Source of the DNA: Gemmatimonadota bacterium
GTDB lineage: Bacteria; JBHIER01; G020348925
Direction of reading: 5' to 3'
Length of the DNA stretch: 64,000 nt
Assembly: GCA_020348925.1 (NCBI GenBank)
Contig: CP070758.1
Span: forward strand, 1,645,049-1,709,048
Under the pieces are notes generated by a model, which worked only from the letters and a program-made list of their open reading frames with translations, did not search any database and was not told the DNA's origin. Shown in pieces: positions 15,074 to 26,575 of the stretch. How positions within the stretch are numbered: the stretch's first letter is position 1; each line of letters starts with the position of its first letter. A program made the position numbers and the translations under genes.

Positions 15074-16531
15074 ATGGTTGAAGGTGTTGACAGAAATTCC
15101 GAGCAAAATCGGAGTGTACGAGGGGAGCACGAGAGAAAACTGCTGGCCGAGTCGGGAAGAAACTTCATCAACCAATTCTTTGTCACCTACAAGGTCGCCC
15201 AAATATACGAAGCGAACAACGATGCTTTCATGCGTCAGCACAATGTGCTCATGGCGACACTGCAGAGAGTATTTGAGAGGGAGGACAAAGTCACCTTGGA
15301 AATATCCATGAGGTCTCTCTTCTTAAACCGGGTCAAAATAATTGCGCAATTTCTTCATTACGGGAATCTCACATTTCTTCTCGATCTGTTCGAGGATCTC
15401 AATATTTCAAGCATCACATTTTCAAAGGGGCTTGACGACAGGGAATTGACCGCATTTCTCTATCTCTTAGCCCGCCGAGACAGGAAATGGATGCATTTTG
15501 AAGAGTTTCAAGATCGTCTTGGCCGGGAAAAACTGGTCCATGTAGCCGTCACAAAACTTGTTGAACAGAGCAAGGAGATTGAGAGTGCAAAGGCCTTGGC
15601 TCGGCGGCTTTTTGTCGAGAGTATCAACAATCTGAAGGGCATCATGAAGGACATTCAGGAGGGCAGCGAGGCCAACGCGAAGAGAACCCGAAGACTTGTT
15701 CAGGGTTTTATCGATCTCATGAACGATCACGAAATGTACATGATCGGCCTGACCACGACAAAAAATTTTGGGAGCTATGCGTTGAACCATTCTCTGAACG
15801 TGTGCCTTCTCTCCCTGGCCCTGGGACAGCGGTTGGGTCTGGAGCGGAAGCATCTCCGGGATCTCGGCTTGGCGGCTATTTTTCACGATTTGGGAAACTT
15901 GATCGTTCCCCAGGATATCCTCGAAAAACCCTCGCCACTGACGGATGAGGAATTTCAGATCGTCAAAGAACATCCGCTTCAGGGAGCGGAGATGCTCATG
16001 GAAGTGAAGGGACTGGGAACTGTTCCGGTGCGCGCCTTGAGAGCCACTCTGGAGCACCACATTAAGGCCGATATGACCGGATATCCCCAGTTGTGGAGGC
16101 AGCGTCGCCCGGATCTCTTCAGCAAGATCATTGAGATAGCCGATTGCTTCGACGCCGCAACCACATCCAGACCTTACAGACCCGCCCCCAGAAGGCCTGA
16201 TCTTATCCTGAAAGAGATGGTTGCAAAGAGCGGATCAGATTTTGACCCGGTGCTTTTGAAAGTGTTTATTGAAATGATCGGGGTGTTTCCCGTTGGCTCC
16301 CTCGTCACCCTTGATACCGGGGAGATCGCCGTCGTCGTGGAGAGTAATCCCGATCCCACTCTCTTGGACAGACCGAAAGTGAAACTGTTTACTGACAAGG
16401 AGGGGAACAGCCTTGACGGAGATATCGTTGATCTTTCCGATTATGATAAAGAGACGAATCGATATGTGAGAACCGTCGTCACTCCCCTAGATGCCCATTC
16501 ATATGGGATTGATTCCTCCCGCTTTTTCTGA
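15074..16531 (+). CDS. HD-GYP domain phosphohydrolase with N-terminal sensor-like domain
   Basis: HD-GYP proteins usually hydrolyse cyclic di-GMP or related dinucleotides. The 485-residue product has an N-terminal domain (about 25-135) shared with the preceding HEAT protein, then the HD-GYP domain: His in LNHSLNV, the metal pair HD at 271-272 in FHDLGN, EHPLQGAEML, and HHIKADMTGYP (His328-329). The canonical sequence is HHExxDGxGYP and HDxGK; here Glu, Gly and Lys of these motifs are replaced, so activity may be altered. Start ATG 15074 is set by aggagg at 15058-15063; the upstream ATG 15065 is too close to it. A C-terminal PilZ-like or small beta segment (VGSLVTLDTGEIAVV) follows the catalytic part, as in many homologues. 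Confidence 0.85.
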   Translation: MVEGVDRNSEQNRSVRGEHERKLLAESGRNFINQFFVTYKVAQIYEANNDAFMRQHNVLMATLQRVFEREDKVTLEISMRSLFLNRVKIIAQFLHYGNLTFLLDLFEDLNISSITFSKGLDDRELTAFLYLLARRDRKWMHFEEFQDRLGREKLVHVAVTKLVEQSKEIESAKALARRLFVESINNLKGIMKDIQEGSEANAKRTRRLVQGFIDLMNDHEMYMIGLTTTKNFGSYALNHSLNVCLLSLALGQRLGLERKHLRDLGLAAIFHDLGNLIVPQDILEKPSPLTDEEFQIVKEHPLQGAEMLMEVKGLGTVPVRALRATLEHHIKADMTGYPQLWRQRRPDLFSKIIEIADCFDAATTSRPYRPAPRRPDLILKEMVAKSGSDFDPVLLKVFIEMIGVFPVGSLVTLDTGEIAVVVESNPDPTLLDRPKVKLFTDKEGNSLDGDIVDLSDYDKETNRYVRTVVTPLDAHSYGIDSSRFF

Positions 16532-16607
16532 AAGACCTCCGCCCAGCCCTTTATTGAGACACCCTCTCGGAATGCTATGGACGGACGCTCTGTTCCCTAA
16601 TTTTCCC

Positions 16608-16635
16608 TTGACTTTTTAAAACATTCAGTTATTTT
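16608..16635 (+). promoter_or_regulatory. Promoter of the ogt-uvrB-nadC-birA-coaX operon
   Basis: TTGACT 16608-16613 and TATTTT 16630-16635 are 16 bases apart. It lies just 23 bases before the ogt start, so the leader would be short. Confidence 0.6.
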
Positions 16636-16658
16636 TTATGAACTTAAGGAGAACGTCT

Positions 16659-17183
16659 ATGACTCGGAATGAAGTCGGAAAGCTACGATATACAATATTC
16701 CCTTCCAGGATTGGGCCTCTCGGACTGGCGGCTACAGACCGAGGGATCTGTCGGCTGACCATGAATGCTGATAGGGGGACATTCGGGATCGAGCTCGAGA
16801 CGCGTTACCGGTGTGCAGCAGTTGACGACGATCGCTCGTTCGGGAATGAGAGAGCCATGCTCGAAGAGTACTTTCAGGGGAAGACGAAACGCTTTGACTG
16901 CCCTCTCCACTTCGTTGAAGGTACAGATTTTCAGCGACAGGTGTGGCATGCGCTTCGCAGAATCCCGTACGGGCAGGTTCGGTCGTATGCGTGGGTGGCT
17001 CGTGAGATCGGCCATCCCAGAGCCGTGCGGGCGGTGGGGGGCGCCAACGGAAGGAACCCCATTGCCATTCTTGTTCCCTGTCACAGAGTGATCAGGAGCG
17101 ATGGGGGGTTGGGGGGTTTTGGAGCAGGTCCGGAGGTGAAGCGAGCGTTGTTGCGCATCGAAGGCGTAATCCTTGCGAAATGA
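16659..17183 (+). CDS. ogt: Methylated-DNA--protein-cysteine methyltransferase
   Basis: Suicide DNA-repair enzyme that moves the alkyl group of O6-alkylguanine to its own cysteine. The 174-residue protein has the C-terminal domain with the helix-turn-helix region (TDFQRQVWHALRRIPYGQVR, SYAWVAREIG), the Asn/Gly hinge GGANGRNP and the active-site PCHRVI with Cys141. Length and layout match the Ogt type, with no Ada N-terminal domain. Start ATG 16659 is chosen because AAGGAG at 16646-16651 is well spaced; an ATG at 16638 is in frame but lacks a site. It leads an operon with uvrB 9 bases downstream, pairing direct reversal with excision repair. Confidence 0.95.
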   Translation: MTRNEVGKLRYTIFPSRIGPLGLAATDRGICRLTMNADRGTFGIELETRYRCAAVDDDRSFGNERAMLEEYFQGKTKRFDCPLHFVEGTDFQRQVWHALRRIPYGQVRSYAWVAREIGHPRAVRAVGGANGRNPIAILVPCHRVIRSDGGLGGFGAGPEVKRALLRIEGVILAK

Positions 17184-17192
17184 GGGACGTCG

Positions 17193-19184
17193 ATGTCACC
17201 ATTCAAGTTGACCTCAACCTATGAGCCGAAGGGGGACCAGCCTGCGGCGATCGAGAAGCTCACTCAAGGGTTGCGCGACGGCGAGCGGTTTCAGACTCTC
17301 CTGGGAGTCACGGGTTCCGGGAAGACGTTTACGATGGCCAACGTCATTGCTGAGAGCGGTCTTCCCACCTTGATTGTTTCTCATAATAAGACTCTGGCAG
17401 CGCAGTTGTACGGTGAATTCAAGGGATTTTTCCCGGAAAATGCCGTGGAGTATTTTATCAGCTATTACGATTACTATCAGCCTGAGGCCTATATCCCATC
17501 GACGGATACCTATATTGAGAAGGACACATCGATCAATGATGAGATCGATCGACTTCGTCTACGGGCGACCAGTTCTCTCCTGGAACGAGACGATGTTATT
17601 ATTGTGGCCAGTGTTTCCTGCATCTACGGCCTGGGATCCCCGAAGGACTATAGAGATCTGCTCTGCTTTGTCCGACGCGGCGATCGCATCGAGCGAGATG
17701 AGATCCTTCGGAAGTTGATCGATATTTATTACAGCCGCAATGACATCGATTTCGCCCGGGGGACCTTCCGAGTACGCGGCGATGTGATTGAAGTTCGACC
17801 TGCGTATGAGGAGTACGCTCTGCGGATCGAGCTCTTTGGAGATGAGATCGATCGCATCACGCGCATTCACACGACCACGGGAGAGATCCTCGAGGAGAAG
17901 GAGCGCGTTGCCATTTATCCGGCGAAACATTTTGTGACGAAGCCCTCGCAGATGGAACGGGCTATCGTGAGTATAGAGGCCGAACTGGAGGCACGATTGG
18001 CGGAGCTGAGAGCGCACAACAAACTCCTGGAGGTTCAACGTCTGGAGTCCCGGACGCGATACGATATTGAGATGATGCGCGAGATCGGGTATTGCTCGGG
18101 GATCGAGAATTACTCCCGCCACATTTCCGGGAGGAATCCGGGAGAGCGACCATCCTGTCTTTTGGACTACTTCCCTGCGGAATTTCTCATGTTCATCGAT
18201 GAGTGCCATGTGACGCTTCCTCAGATTCGAGGCATGTACGCCGGAGATCGATCCAGGAAAGAGGTTTTGGTCGAACACGGATTCAGACTTCCCTCGGCTT
18301 TGGATAACCGCCCGTTGTTCTTTGGCGAGTTCGAATCACTTCTTCACCAGGCCATCTTTGTATCGGCGACGCCGGGGGAGTACGAGCTTCAAAAATGTGA
18401 GGGCGTTGTTGTTGAACAGATTATACGACCGACCGGATTAATGGATCCAAAGATTACGGTTCGACCTGTCGAGGGTCAGATCGACGATCTCATCGAAGAG
18501 ATCCGAATCCGTGTCGAGCGGCAGGAGCGTGTATTGGTGACGACGCTGACGAAGCGGATGGCCGAAGATTTGACCGATTACCTCGGTCAGATGTCTCTTC
18601 GCGTTCGGTATCTCCATTCGGAGATCGATGCCATTGAACGGGTGGACATTCTCCGGGATCTGCGGTTGGCGGAGTTTGATGTCCTCGTCGGCATCAATCT
18701 GCTGCGGGAGGGACTCGATTTACCGGAGGTTTCGCTCGTAGCCATTCTTGATGCCGACAAGGAGGGGTTTCTTCGCTCACAGACGGCCCTCATCCAGACG
18801 ACGGGCCGTGCCGCCCGAAACAGAGAGGGTGAAGTGATTATGTACGCCGACCATATCACCGATTCCATGCGTCGAGCGATGGATGAAACAAACCGAAGGC
18901 GGAGGCTTCAGAAAGCATACAACGCCAAACATGGGATTACGCCGCACTCGATATACAAGTCCGTTGAGGAGGTTTTGAAAACAACGACTGTGGCCGATTC
19001 GAGAGTGCTTTCGACCGTCAGGGACGCTGGTCTCGATTCGCTTGCCGAATTCGAGCTGGAGGAACGCATAGCCGCCCTTGAGGAGGAAATGCATCGGGCT
19101 GCCACAGGGTTGGAATTTGAACGGGCGGCTCTGCTGCGCGACGAGTTGAATCGATTGCTCGCATCGAGACAGGTTCAGAAATGA
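17193..19184 (+). CDS. uvrB: Excinuclease ABC subunit B
   Basis: UvrB verifies DNA damage delivered by UvrA and recruits UvrC. The full-length 663-residue protein has Walker A GVTGSGKT (~38-45), the damage-probing beta-hairpin near [20 protein letters not shown], the helicase-type box FIDECH (~335), motif [11 protein letters not shown] and the C-terminal UVR motif ([12 protein letters not shown]... LRDELNRLL) that contacts UvrC. It starts 9 bases after ogt and its last codons overlap the nadC start by four bases, so translation of nadC is probably coupled. Confidence 0.98.
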   Translation: MSPFKLTSTYEPKGDQPAAIEKLTQGLRDGERFQTLLGVTGSGKTFTMANVIAESGLPTLIVSHNKTLAAQLYGEFKGFFPENAVEYFISYYDYYQPEAYIPSTDTYIEKDTSINDEIDRLRLRATSSLLERDDVIIVASVSCIYGLGSPKDYRDLLCFVRRGDRIERDEILRKLIDIYYSRNDIDFARGTFRVRGDVIEVRPAYEEYALRIELFGDEIDRITRIHTTTGEILEEKERVAIYPAKHFVTKPSQMERAIVSIEAELEARLAELRAHNKLLEVQRLESRTRYDIEMMREIGYCSGIENYSRHISGRNPGERPSCLLDYFPAEFLMFIDECHVTLPQIRGMYAGDRSRKEVLVEHGFRLPSALDNRPLFFGEFESLLHQAIFVSATPGEYELQKCEGVVVEQIIRPTGLMDPKITVRPVEGQIDDLIEEIRIRVERQERVLVTTLTKRMAEDLTDYLGQMSLRVRYLHSEIDAIERVDILRDLRLAEFDVLVGINLLREGLDLPEVSLVAILDADKEGFLRSQTALIQTTGRAARNREGEVIMYADHITDSMRRAMDETNRRRRLQKAYNAKHGITPHSIYKSVEEVLKTTTVADSRVLSTVRDAGLDSLAEFELEERIAALEEEMHRAATGLEFERAALLRDELNRLLASRQVQK

Positions 19185-20032
19185 GATTGAATTTTCCAGA
19201 GGTTGTTGAGATCGTGAGAGTGGCCTTGGTCGAGGATATCGGTCCGGGCGACGTGACGACCCAGTGCACCGTGCCCGAGGCTGCCCGATCCAGCGGGAAA
19301 TTCGTGGCCAAAGGGGAGGGAATCATCGCCGGCCTGGACGTTGTCCGTGAAGTGTACTGTCAGGTGGACGGTCACCTCGATTATGTTCCGTTCGTCGAAG
19401 ACGGCCATCAGGCGCGCAGGGGTGATGTCTTGGCCGAAGTATCGGGGCCGGCACGCGGGATTCTGACGGCCGAACGGACGGCTCTCAATTTTCTTCAGAG
19501 ACTCTCGGGGATAGCGTCGCTCACACATCAGTATGTTGAGGCCATTGCCGGGACCGGGGCAGAGATTCTCGATACGAGAAAGACGACACCTGGGCTTCGA
19601 ACCATCGAGAAGTATGCGGTCAGGGTGGGTGGTGGTCGAAATCATCGAACAGGGCTTTACGACATGGTCCTCATTAAGGACAATCATCTGAGGATCGCAG
19701 GGAGCTTTCAACGAGCGGTGGCTCAGTGCAGGGAGATCAGAAGCGATGTTTTTATTGAGGTTGAAGTGAGAAACATGACTGAGGTGAGGCAGGCCCTGAA
19801 GGTGGGTGTCGACCGTATCATGCTGGACAATATGGGGCTCGATGCGATTAGAGAGGCCGTTGCGCTCATACGTCAAGCCACGGTTGGGGGGCAGGGTACC
19901 GAAATCGAGGCCTCAGGAGGGATCAATCTCGAAAATGTGAGGTGTGTCGCGGAGACGGGCGTCGATTTCATCTCTGTGGGAGCGTTGACCCATTCGGTGA
20001 AAGCCCTGGATATAAGCTTCAACGTGGTCTGA
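19181..20032 (+). CDS. nadC: Nicotinate-nucleotide pyrophosphorylase (quinolinate phosphoribosyltransferase)
   Basis: Converts quinolinate and PRPP to nicotinate mononucleotide in de novo NAD synthesis. The 283-residue protein is full length with [24 protein letters not shown], the Lys-containing [20 protein letters not shown] and EASGGI, all active-site blocks of the family. The start ATG overlaps the uvrB stop (ATGA at 19181-19184). nadA and nadB are not in the window. Confidence 0.97.
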   Translation: MRLNFPEVVEIVRVALVEDIGPGDVTTQCTVPEAARSSGKFVAKGEGIIAGLDVVREVYCQVDGHLDYVPFVEDGHQARRGDVLAEVSGPARGILTAERTALNFLQRLSGIASLTHQYVEAIAGTGAEILDTRKTTPGLRTIEKYAVRVGGGRNHRTGLYDMVLIKDNHLRIAGSFQRAVAQCREIRSDVFIEVEVRNMTEVRQALKVGVDRIMLDNMGLDAIREAVALIRQATVGGQGTEIEASGGINLENVRCVAETGVDFISVGALTHSVKALDISFNVV

Positions 20033-20047
20033 GAGGTTACTTGTGAG

Positions 20048-20899
20048 ATGATGAGCCTTGGGAACCGTTCGATGTCACCCTACGAGCAGGTCGTCCTGCC
20101 GGCCTCGGAACTCCTTTCGGAGAACGAGATTCAAAAGGGATTGCGGACATCCTTTGTGGGGCGTACCATCTATGCATTCAGAAGGGTGAAGTCCACAAGT
20201 GATTTTGCGTTCAGAGTGGCTGAGGAGGGAGCTCTTGAGGGGACAGTGGTGCTTGCCGAAGAACAGACGGCCGGTCGGGGGCGTTTCGGACGCTCGTGGC
20301 ATTCACCACCTGGTGTCGGTATCTGGTGCTCGGTCGTCCTTCGCCCTAACATGTTCCCCTGGGAGGCCCCGAGAATCACCATGGTGGCCGCATTGGCAGT
20401 CGTGCGGGCTGTGCGCAACGAGACAGGCCTGTGCGCAACCTTGAAATGGCCCAACGACGTGCTGATACGTGGCAGAAAGATATGTGGGATTCTGACCGAA
20501 TTGAGTGCTGAAATCGAATCGATCAATTTTATCATCGTAGGAATAGGGCTCAATGTGAATCAACGGGAAACCCAGTTCCCCTCAACCTTGAGGGGGAGGG
20601 CCACGTCGCTTCGAAGCGAATGCGGTCGGGAAGTTTCGAGAATCAGGTTGTTACGATCTTTGTTCTCGGAATTTGAAGAAACATATGGGCACCTGCTCGG
20701 AAAGGGGTTCTCTACGCTGCGAGAGGAAATACGGTCGCATTCCACTATCCTGCACAGGACTGTTTCCGTGAGATTGAAAAACCGGGTGTACAAGGGGAGG
20801 GCCATTGATATCGACGAGCGAGGCGGTCTGGTGTTAGAACTTTCCAATGGGAGAATTGAGCACGTTCTTGCTGGAGACGTGAGCGTGGATAAGGATTAG
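20048..20899 (+). CDS. birA: Biotin--[acetyl-CoA-carboxylase] ligase, monofunctional
   Basis: Activates biotin as biotinyl-AMP and attaches it to carboxylase carrier protein. The catalytic motif GRGRFGRSWHSPPGVGIW and KWPNDVLIRGRKICGILTE are present, and the C-terminal SH3-like domain (VSVRLKNRVYKGRAIDID) follows. Only about 40 residues precede the catalytic domain, too few for the winged helix of E. coli BirA, so it is probably not a repressor. Two ATG codons at 20048 and 20051 are possible starts. It sits between nadC and coaX in a cofactor run. Confidence 0.93.
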   Translation: MMSLGNRSMSPYEQVVLPASELLSENEIQKGLRTSFVGRTIYAFRRVKSTSDFAFRVAEEGALEGTVVLAEEQTAGRGRFGRSWHSPPGVGIWCSVVLRPNMFPWEAPRITMVAALAVVRAVRNETGLCATLKWPNDVLIRGRKICGILTELSAEIESINFIIVGIGLNVNQRETQFPSTLRGRATSLRSECGREVSRIRLLRSLFSEFEETYGHLLGKGFSTLREEIRSHSTILHRTVSVRLKNRVYKGRAIDIDERGGLVLELSNGRIEHVLAGDVSVDKD

Positions 20900-20905
20900 G
20901 GAACA

Positions 20906-21676
20906 ATGGTTTTGGCTATCGACATCGGAAATACGCATACTGTTATTGGTATTTTTGAAGAGGGTGCGTTCCGTGGACACTGGCGATTCTTCAGCGATCA
21001 CACGAGAACAGCCGATGAGTGCGCCCTCCTGCTTCATCAGATTTCGCTTTGGAGCGGTGTCGCATTGGAGGAGATTACGGGGATCGTCATGGCCTCCGTT
21101 GTTCCACCTCTGACACCGGTCTTTGAGGAGATGGTTCAGCGCTATCTGAATCAAAAGCCCATCTTGGTCAGCTCTGATCTTGAGGTGAGCGTTGCGATCG
21201 GTTGTGCGGAGCCGAAGAGGGTGGGGGCCGACCGGATTGCGAATGCCGTGGGAGCCTTTGAGAAATTTGGAGGACCGACTATTGTCGTCGACCTCGGAAC
21301 GGCGACCACATTTGATGTGATCACGAGGGACGGCGTCTACCTCGGTGGTGCGATTGCACCGGGCGTGGAGACGTCGGCCACGATGTTATTTCACAAGACG
21401 GCTCAATTGCCTCGTGTCGAGTTGGCCAAGCCGGAAACCGTCATCGGCAGGACGACCGAGGACAGTCTCCAGGCCGGTATTTTTTACGGGACCGTGGGAC
21501 AGATTGACGAGATCGTCAGGCGGATTGAGATGGAACTGGAGGAAAAGGCGACCGTTGTCGCCACAGGTGGTCTGGCCGAACTCGTCTCTCAAGAAGCGCG
21601 CACCATAGAGGTTGTTGAACCGTATCTTACCCTGGAAGGTTTGTACTGCATATTCAAAAGGCTTCAGGGCCGCTGA
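20906..21676 (+). CDS. coaX: Type III pantothenate kinase
   Basis: First step of coenzyme A synthesis from pantothenate, type III enzyme, not feedback inhibited and not related to CoaA. The 256-residue protein has the ASKHA phosphate-binding loop DIGNTHTVIG at the N-terminus, PKRVGADRIANAVGA and VVDLGTATTFDVI. It starts 6 bases after birA. The pantothenate it uses is made by panBCD about 3 kb downstream. Confidence 0.97.
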   Translation: MVLAIDIGNTHTVIGIFEEGAFRGHWRFFSDHTRTADECALLLHQISLWSGVALEEITGIVMASVVPPLTPVFEEMVQRYLNQKPILVSSDLEVSVAIGCAEPKRVGADRIANAVGAFEKFGGPTIVVDLGTATTFDVITRDGVYLGGAIAPGVETSATMLFHKTAQLPRVELAKPETVIGRTTEDSLQAGIFYGTVGQIDEIVRRIEMELEEKATVVATGGLAELVSQEARTIEVVEPYLTLEGLYCIFKRLQGR

Positions 21677-21714
21677 GACCCTCGTCCTATCATCGAGAGG
21701 GATACGGTAATACT

Positions 21715-21846
21715 ATGACTATGAGTCACTTAACGGCTTGTACATATTGTTGGAGCTGCTCCGTATCTGGGGCATGGTCCTCCTCGGCGGGAGCGGGAAT
21801 TTCCTGTTGCATGAGAAATAATATTTTCATATATTTAAACGCTTAA
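21715..21846 (+). CDS. Possible small Cys-rich peptide frame, doubtful
   Basis: A 43-codon frame between coaX and groES encodes a peptide with CTYCWSC near residues 9-15 and a CC pair at 31-32. A purine-rich gagaggg lies 13 bases before the ATG, too far for a good ribosome-binding site. There is no sign of a known family. It may be chance. Confidence 0.15.
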   Translation: MTMSHLTACTYCWSCSVSGAWSSSAGAGISCCMRNNIFIYLNA

Positions 21847-21915
21847 TTTCATTCAGTCATATTCTTTCATTCTATCCAACGTGACCGATATCGTTTATGA
21901 AAGGGGGTTGAGTGT

Positions 21916-23860
<1,945 letters not shown>

Positions 23861-23884
23861 GAAATCAGATCGGAGACGGTTTCA

Positions 23885-23918
23885 AGCCCTCGTAAGACCA
23901 TCTTGCGAGGGCTCTTTT
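23885..23918 (+). terminator. Terminator after groEL
   Basis: Stem agccctcgtaag 23885-23896 with cttgcgagggct 23902-23913 (one G-T pair), five-base loop, and TTTT at 23915-23918. It is followed 12 bases later by the folB promoter. Confidence 0.88.
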
Positions 23919-23930
23919 GTAAAAGTTTCC

Positions 23931-23959
23931 TTGACAATAAAATTGAAATGTGATATATT
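23931..23959 (+). promoter_or_regulatory. Promoter of the folBK-panBCD operon
   Basis: TTGACA 23931-23936 and TATATT 23954-23959 with a 17-base spacer. The expected transcript start is about 20 bases before the folB GTG, so the leader is very short. Confidence 0.82.
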
Positions 23960-23986
23960 CGTCACACCAACTTCAGGATAAGGAAC

Positions 23987-24373
23987 GTGAAGAAAAGAGA
24001 GACGGTCATACGACTCCAGAATATGACATTTTATGGTCACCACGGCGATCGGAAACCGGAACGGGAATTGGGTCAGCGATTCGAGGTGGATGCGGAAATC
24101 ACCTACGACGCGACGGAGGCTATCAGAACAAATGGGTTGGGAAAAGCCATTAACTACTGCAAAGTTTTTGAGCTTGTTGAGGATGTCGTCGTCAATAATG
24201 AGTACGTGCTGCGTGAGACGCTGGCGGAGCATATTGCACAAGCTGTCCTGGACCATTTTGATATCATTGGATTACGGCTTCGGGTGCGAAAGCCGAGAGT
24301 TCCAATTCGGGGTAATTTGGATTACGTTGAAGTAGAGATTGAAAGGGAGAAGGGAGCGGTTCCAATCCCATAA
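23987..24373 (+). CDS. folB: Dihydroneopterin aldolase
   Basis: Cleaves dihydroneopterin to 6-hydroxymethyl-dihydropterin in folate synthesis. The 128-residue protein has the family FYGHHGD motif, an acidic EVDAEI strand, the NYCKVFELVEDVV helix, TLAEHIA and the Lys-containing RVRKPRVPIRG near the end. The GTG start at 23987 is needed to keep the first strand (ETVIRLQNMTFYG); AAGGA lies only two bases before it. folK follows after 8 bases. Confidence 0.92.
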   Translation: MKKRETVIRLQNMTFYGHHGDRKPERELGQRFEVDAEITYDATEAIRTNGLGKAINYCKVFELVEDVVVNNEYVLRETLAEHIAQAVLDHFDIIGLRLRVRKPRVPIRGNLDYVEVEIEREKGAVPIP

Positions 24374-24381
24374 CCATCTCT

Positions 24382-24909
24382 ATGATCTTTTCATACGTAG
24401 GATATGGATCCAATCTCGGGGACCGTGAGCACAACATACGCTGGGCCCTCAACCTTCTGTCACGGACATCCTCCCTTGACGTATTGAGAACATCGTCTCT
24501 GTACGAAACGGAGCCGGTCGGTCGCGTCGGCGACGACTGGTTTTTGAATGGCGCCATCGAAGTGCGCACCACGTTGAAGCCTTTGGAACTCCTCGCTCTT
24601 CTCACAGCCATTGAAGAAAAAGTGGGCAGAGACCGTGAGAACCGCAGCGGTCCGCGTACTGTCGATCTCGACATACTCCTCTATGGTGATCGTATCGTGA
24701 AGGAGCCTCAACTCGTAATACCCCACTCTCACTTAGCACAGCGTTCTTTTGTTCTCATTCCTCTTCTAGAAATTGATTCATCCCTCGTCCACCCCGTCCA
24801 AAAGAGACCGTTGCGTCATCTTTTAGCCGAGATTGAACAACCAAGTGTGGTCCGGTTCTTCAAAAGATTGCCTGTTGAAGAGACCTGTTCAGTGGATTGG
24901 TGCTTATGA
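24382..24909 (+). CDS. folK: 6-hydroxymethyl-7,8-dihydropterin pyrophosphokinase
   Basis: Transfers pyrophosphate from ATP to the FolB product. The 175-residue protein has the N-terminal YVGYGSNLGDR, the loop SSLYETEPVG, NGAIEV and the signature GPRTVDLDILLYG with the two magnesium-binding Asp. Its last codon overlaps the panB start (ATGA, 24906-24909), so folate and pantothenate genes are translationally linked. Confidence 0.96.
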   Translation: MIFSYVGYGSNLGDREHNIRWALNLLSRTSSLDVLRTSSLYETEPVGRVGDDWFLNGAIEVRTTLKPLELLALLTAIEEKVGRDRENRSGPRTVDLDILLYGDRIVKEPQLVIPHSHLAQRSFVLIPLLEIDSSLVHPVQKRPLRHLLAEIEQPSVVRFFKRLPVEETCSVDWCL

Positions 24910-25709
24910 CAGAGACGCGTGTGACGACCAGCACTCTCATGGACATGAAGAGAGAGGGTGAGAAGATCGCCGTCCTGACTGCCTACGATTTCTTGACGGC
25001 CAGGTTCCTCGATGAAGCCGGTATCGATATGATCATTGTGGGTGATTCGGTGAGCATGGTTTTTGCCGGTCATGAGACAACGCTTCCCGTGACGATGGAT
25101 GAGATGCTCTATCACACCAAAGCGGTGAGCAGGGGATGCCGGAGACCGCTCATCATCGGGGATATGCCCTTTCTGTCATACCAGACCTGCGTGGAGGATG
25201 CCATCCGAAACAGTGGCAGGTTCCTGCAGGAGGGAGGAGCACAGGCCGTAAAACTGGAGGGCGGGACGGAAATGGCAGACACCATATCGCGCGTTGTCGA
25301 ACGAGGCATTCCGGTTATGGGGCATATTGGTTTGACACCGCAATCCATTCATAAGTTTGGCGGTTATAAGGTTCAAGGGAATACGGAGGATTCGGCGCAG
25401 TATCTCTTGAGCAGCGCCAAAATTTTAGAACAAGCAGGTGTTTTTTCCATGGTGTTGGAGAAAATACCGGCGCACCTGGCGAGGGAGATCACACAAGCTG
25501 TCTCGGTGCCGACGATTGGTATCGGAGCTGGTGTGCACTGTGACGGTCAGGTGCTCGTGACCCAGGATATGTTGGGAATCTTTGACCTGTTCCAACCAAA
25601 GTTTGTGAGACGATATGCCGACCTGGCTGAGTCGATGAAAGCGGCCTTTCAAGAGTACATCAAGGATGTGAAAGGTGGGGCGTATCCCTCTGAAGAGGAA
25701 AGCTATTAA
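24906..25709 (+). CDS. panB: 3-methyl-2-oxobutanoate hydroxymethyltransferase
   Basis: Makes ketopantoate from ketoisovalerate using 5,10-methylene-tetrahydrofolate. The 267-residue TIM-barrel protein shows GDSVSMVFAGHETTLPVTMDEM-type metal and substrate loops split over residues ~42-65, VKLEGG, GHIGLTPQSIHKFGGYKVQG and the catalytic Glu in MVLEKIPAHLA, then GIGAG. The start at 24906 overlaps the folK stop; a TTG three codons upstream is also in frame but unlikely. It ends immediately before panC. Confidence 0.97.
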   Translation: MTETRVTTSTLMDMKREGEKIAVLTAYDFLTARFLDEAGIDMIIVGDSVSMVFAGHETTLPVTMDEMLYHTKAVSRGCRRPLIIGDMPFLSYQTCVEDAIRNSGRFLQEGGAQAVKLEGGTEMADTISRVVERGIPVMGHIGLTPQSIHKFGGYKVQGNTEDSAQYLLSSAKILEQAGVFSMVLEKIPAHLAREITQAVSVPTIGIGAGVHCDGQVLVTQDMLGIFDLFQPKFVRRYADLAESMKAAFQEYIKDVKGGAYPSEEESY

Positions 25710-26555
25710 ATGCGGACTCTTATCGACATTGTTGAAATGCAGTCGATGGCTGACGGACTTCGAAAACAGGGGAACCGCATCGGGTTCGTGCCAACCATGG
25801 GTTTTTTCCATGAGGGGCATCTCAGTCTCATGCGCAAAGCCAAAGAGCTCTCCGATGTGGTGGTTGTGAGCCTCTTTGTGAATCCCGCCCAATTTGGCCC
25901 TGGCGAAGATTTTGAAGAATATCCTCGGGACGAAGAGCGGGACAGTATGTTGGCGATGAAGAATGGATGTGATGTTCTCTTTGTACCTGGAGTCGAAGGA
26001 ATGTATCCGAAGGGGTATGCCACGTATGTGCAGGTGAATGATCTCTCGACCGTTTTGTGCGGCGCTTCACGGCCTGGTCATTTTCAGGGCGTAACGACTG
26101 TCGTCACGAAATTGTTCAACATTGTGAAACCGCATGTGGCCATCTTTGGTCAGAAGGATGCGCAACAAGCCATTATTATCAGACGCATAGCTGAAGATTT
26201 GAATTATGGTGTGGACATCGTCATTGCGCCTATCGTGAGAGAATCTGATGGGTTGGCCATGAGCTCACGCAATATGTATCTCAATCGAAAGGAGCGGGCT
26301 GAAGCTGTCGTCTTACATCAATCTCTGTTGGAAGCCGAGAAATTGATCGCGGCGGGTGAGCGCCGGGCGCACGTCATCAGGGAGGCGATGAAAAGTCTCA
26401 TAACGGCGAAAGATTCTGCTCGCATAGATTATGTCTCCATCCTTGATGCCGACACCTTACAGCCTCTTGATCTGTTGCAGGGCCGCATCTTGATTGCTCT
26501 GGCCGTGCGGTTCGGAAAAGCACGTTTGATTGATAACACTATCATGACCTGTTAA
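25710..26555 (+). CDS. panC: Pantothenate synthetase
   Basis: Joins pantoate and beta-alanine using ATP. The 281-residue protein has the nucleotide-binding PTMGFFHEGHLSLM (HxGH type), FVNPAQFGPGEDF, GQKDAQQ and the KMSKS-like AMSSRNMYL. The ATG follows the panB stop with no gap, so translation is probably coupled. Confidence 0.97.
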   Translation: MRTLIDIVEMQSMADGLRKQGNRIGFVPTMGFFHEGHLSLMRKAKELSDVVVVSLFVNPAQFGPGEDFEEYPRDEERDSMLAMKNGCDVLFVPGVEGMYPKGYATYVQVNDLSTVLCGASRPGHFQGVTTVVTKLFNIVKPHVAIFGQKDAQQAIIIRRIAEDLNYGVDIVIAPIVRESDGLAMSSRNMYLNRKERAEAVVLHQSLLEAEKLIAAGERRAHVIREAMKSLITAKDSARIDYVSILDADTLQPLDLLQGRILIALAVRFGKARLIDNTIMTC

Positions 26556-26575
26556 AATTTGTACGGAGGATGTCC

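Noticed and set aside
21820-21915. CIRCE or sigma-32-type signal before groES
   Set aside because: I looked for TTAGCACTC-N9-GAGTGCTAA and for a heat-shock promoter and found neither; only TTTCATTC repeated at 21847 and 21865.
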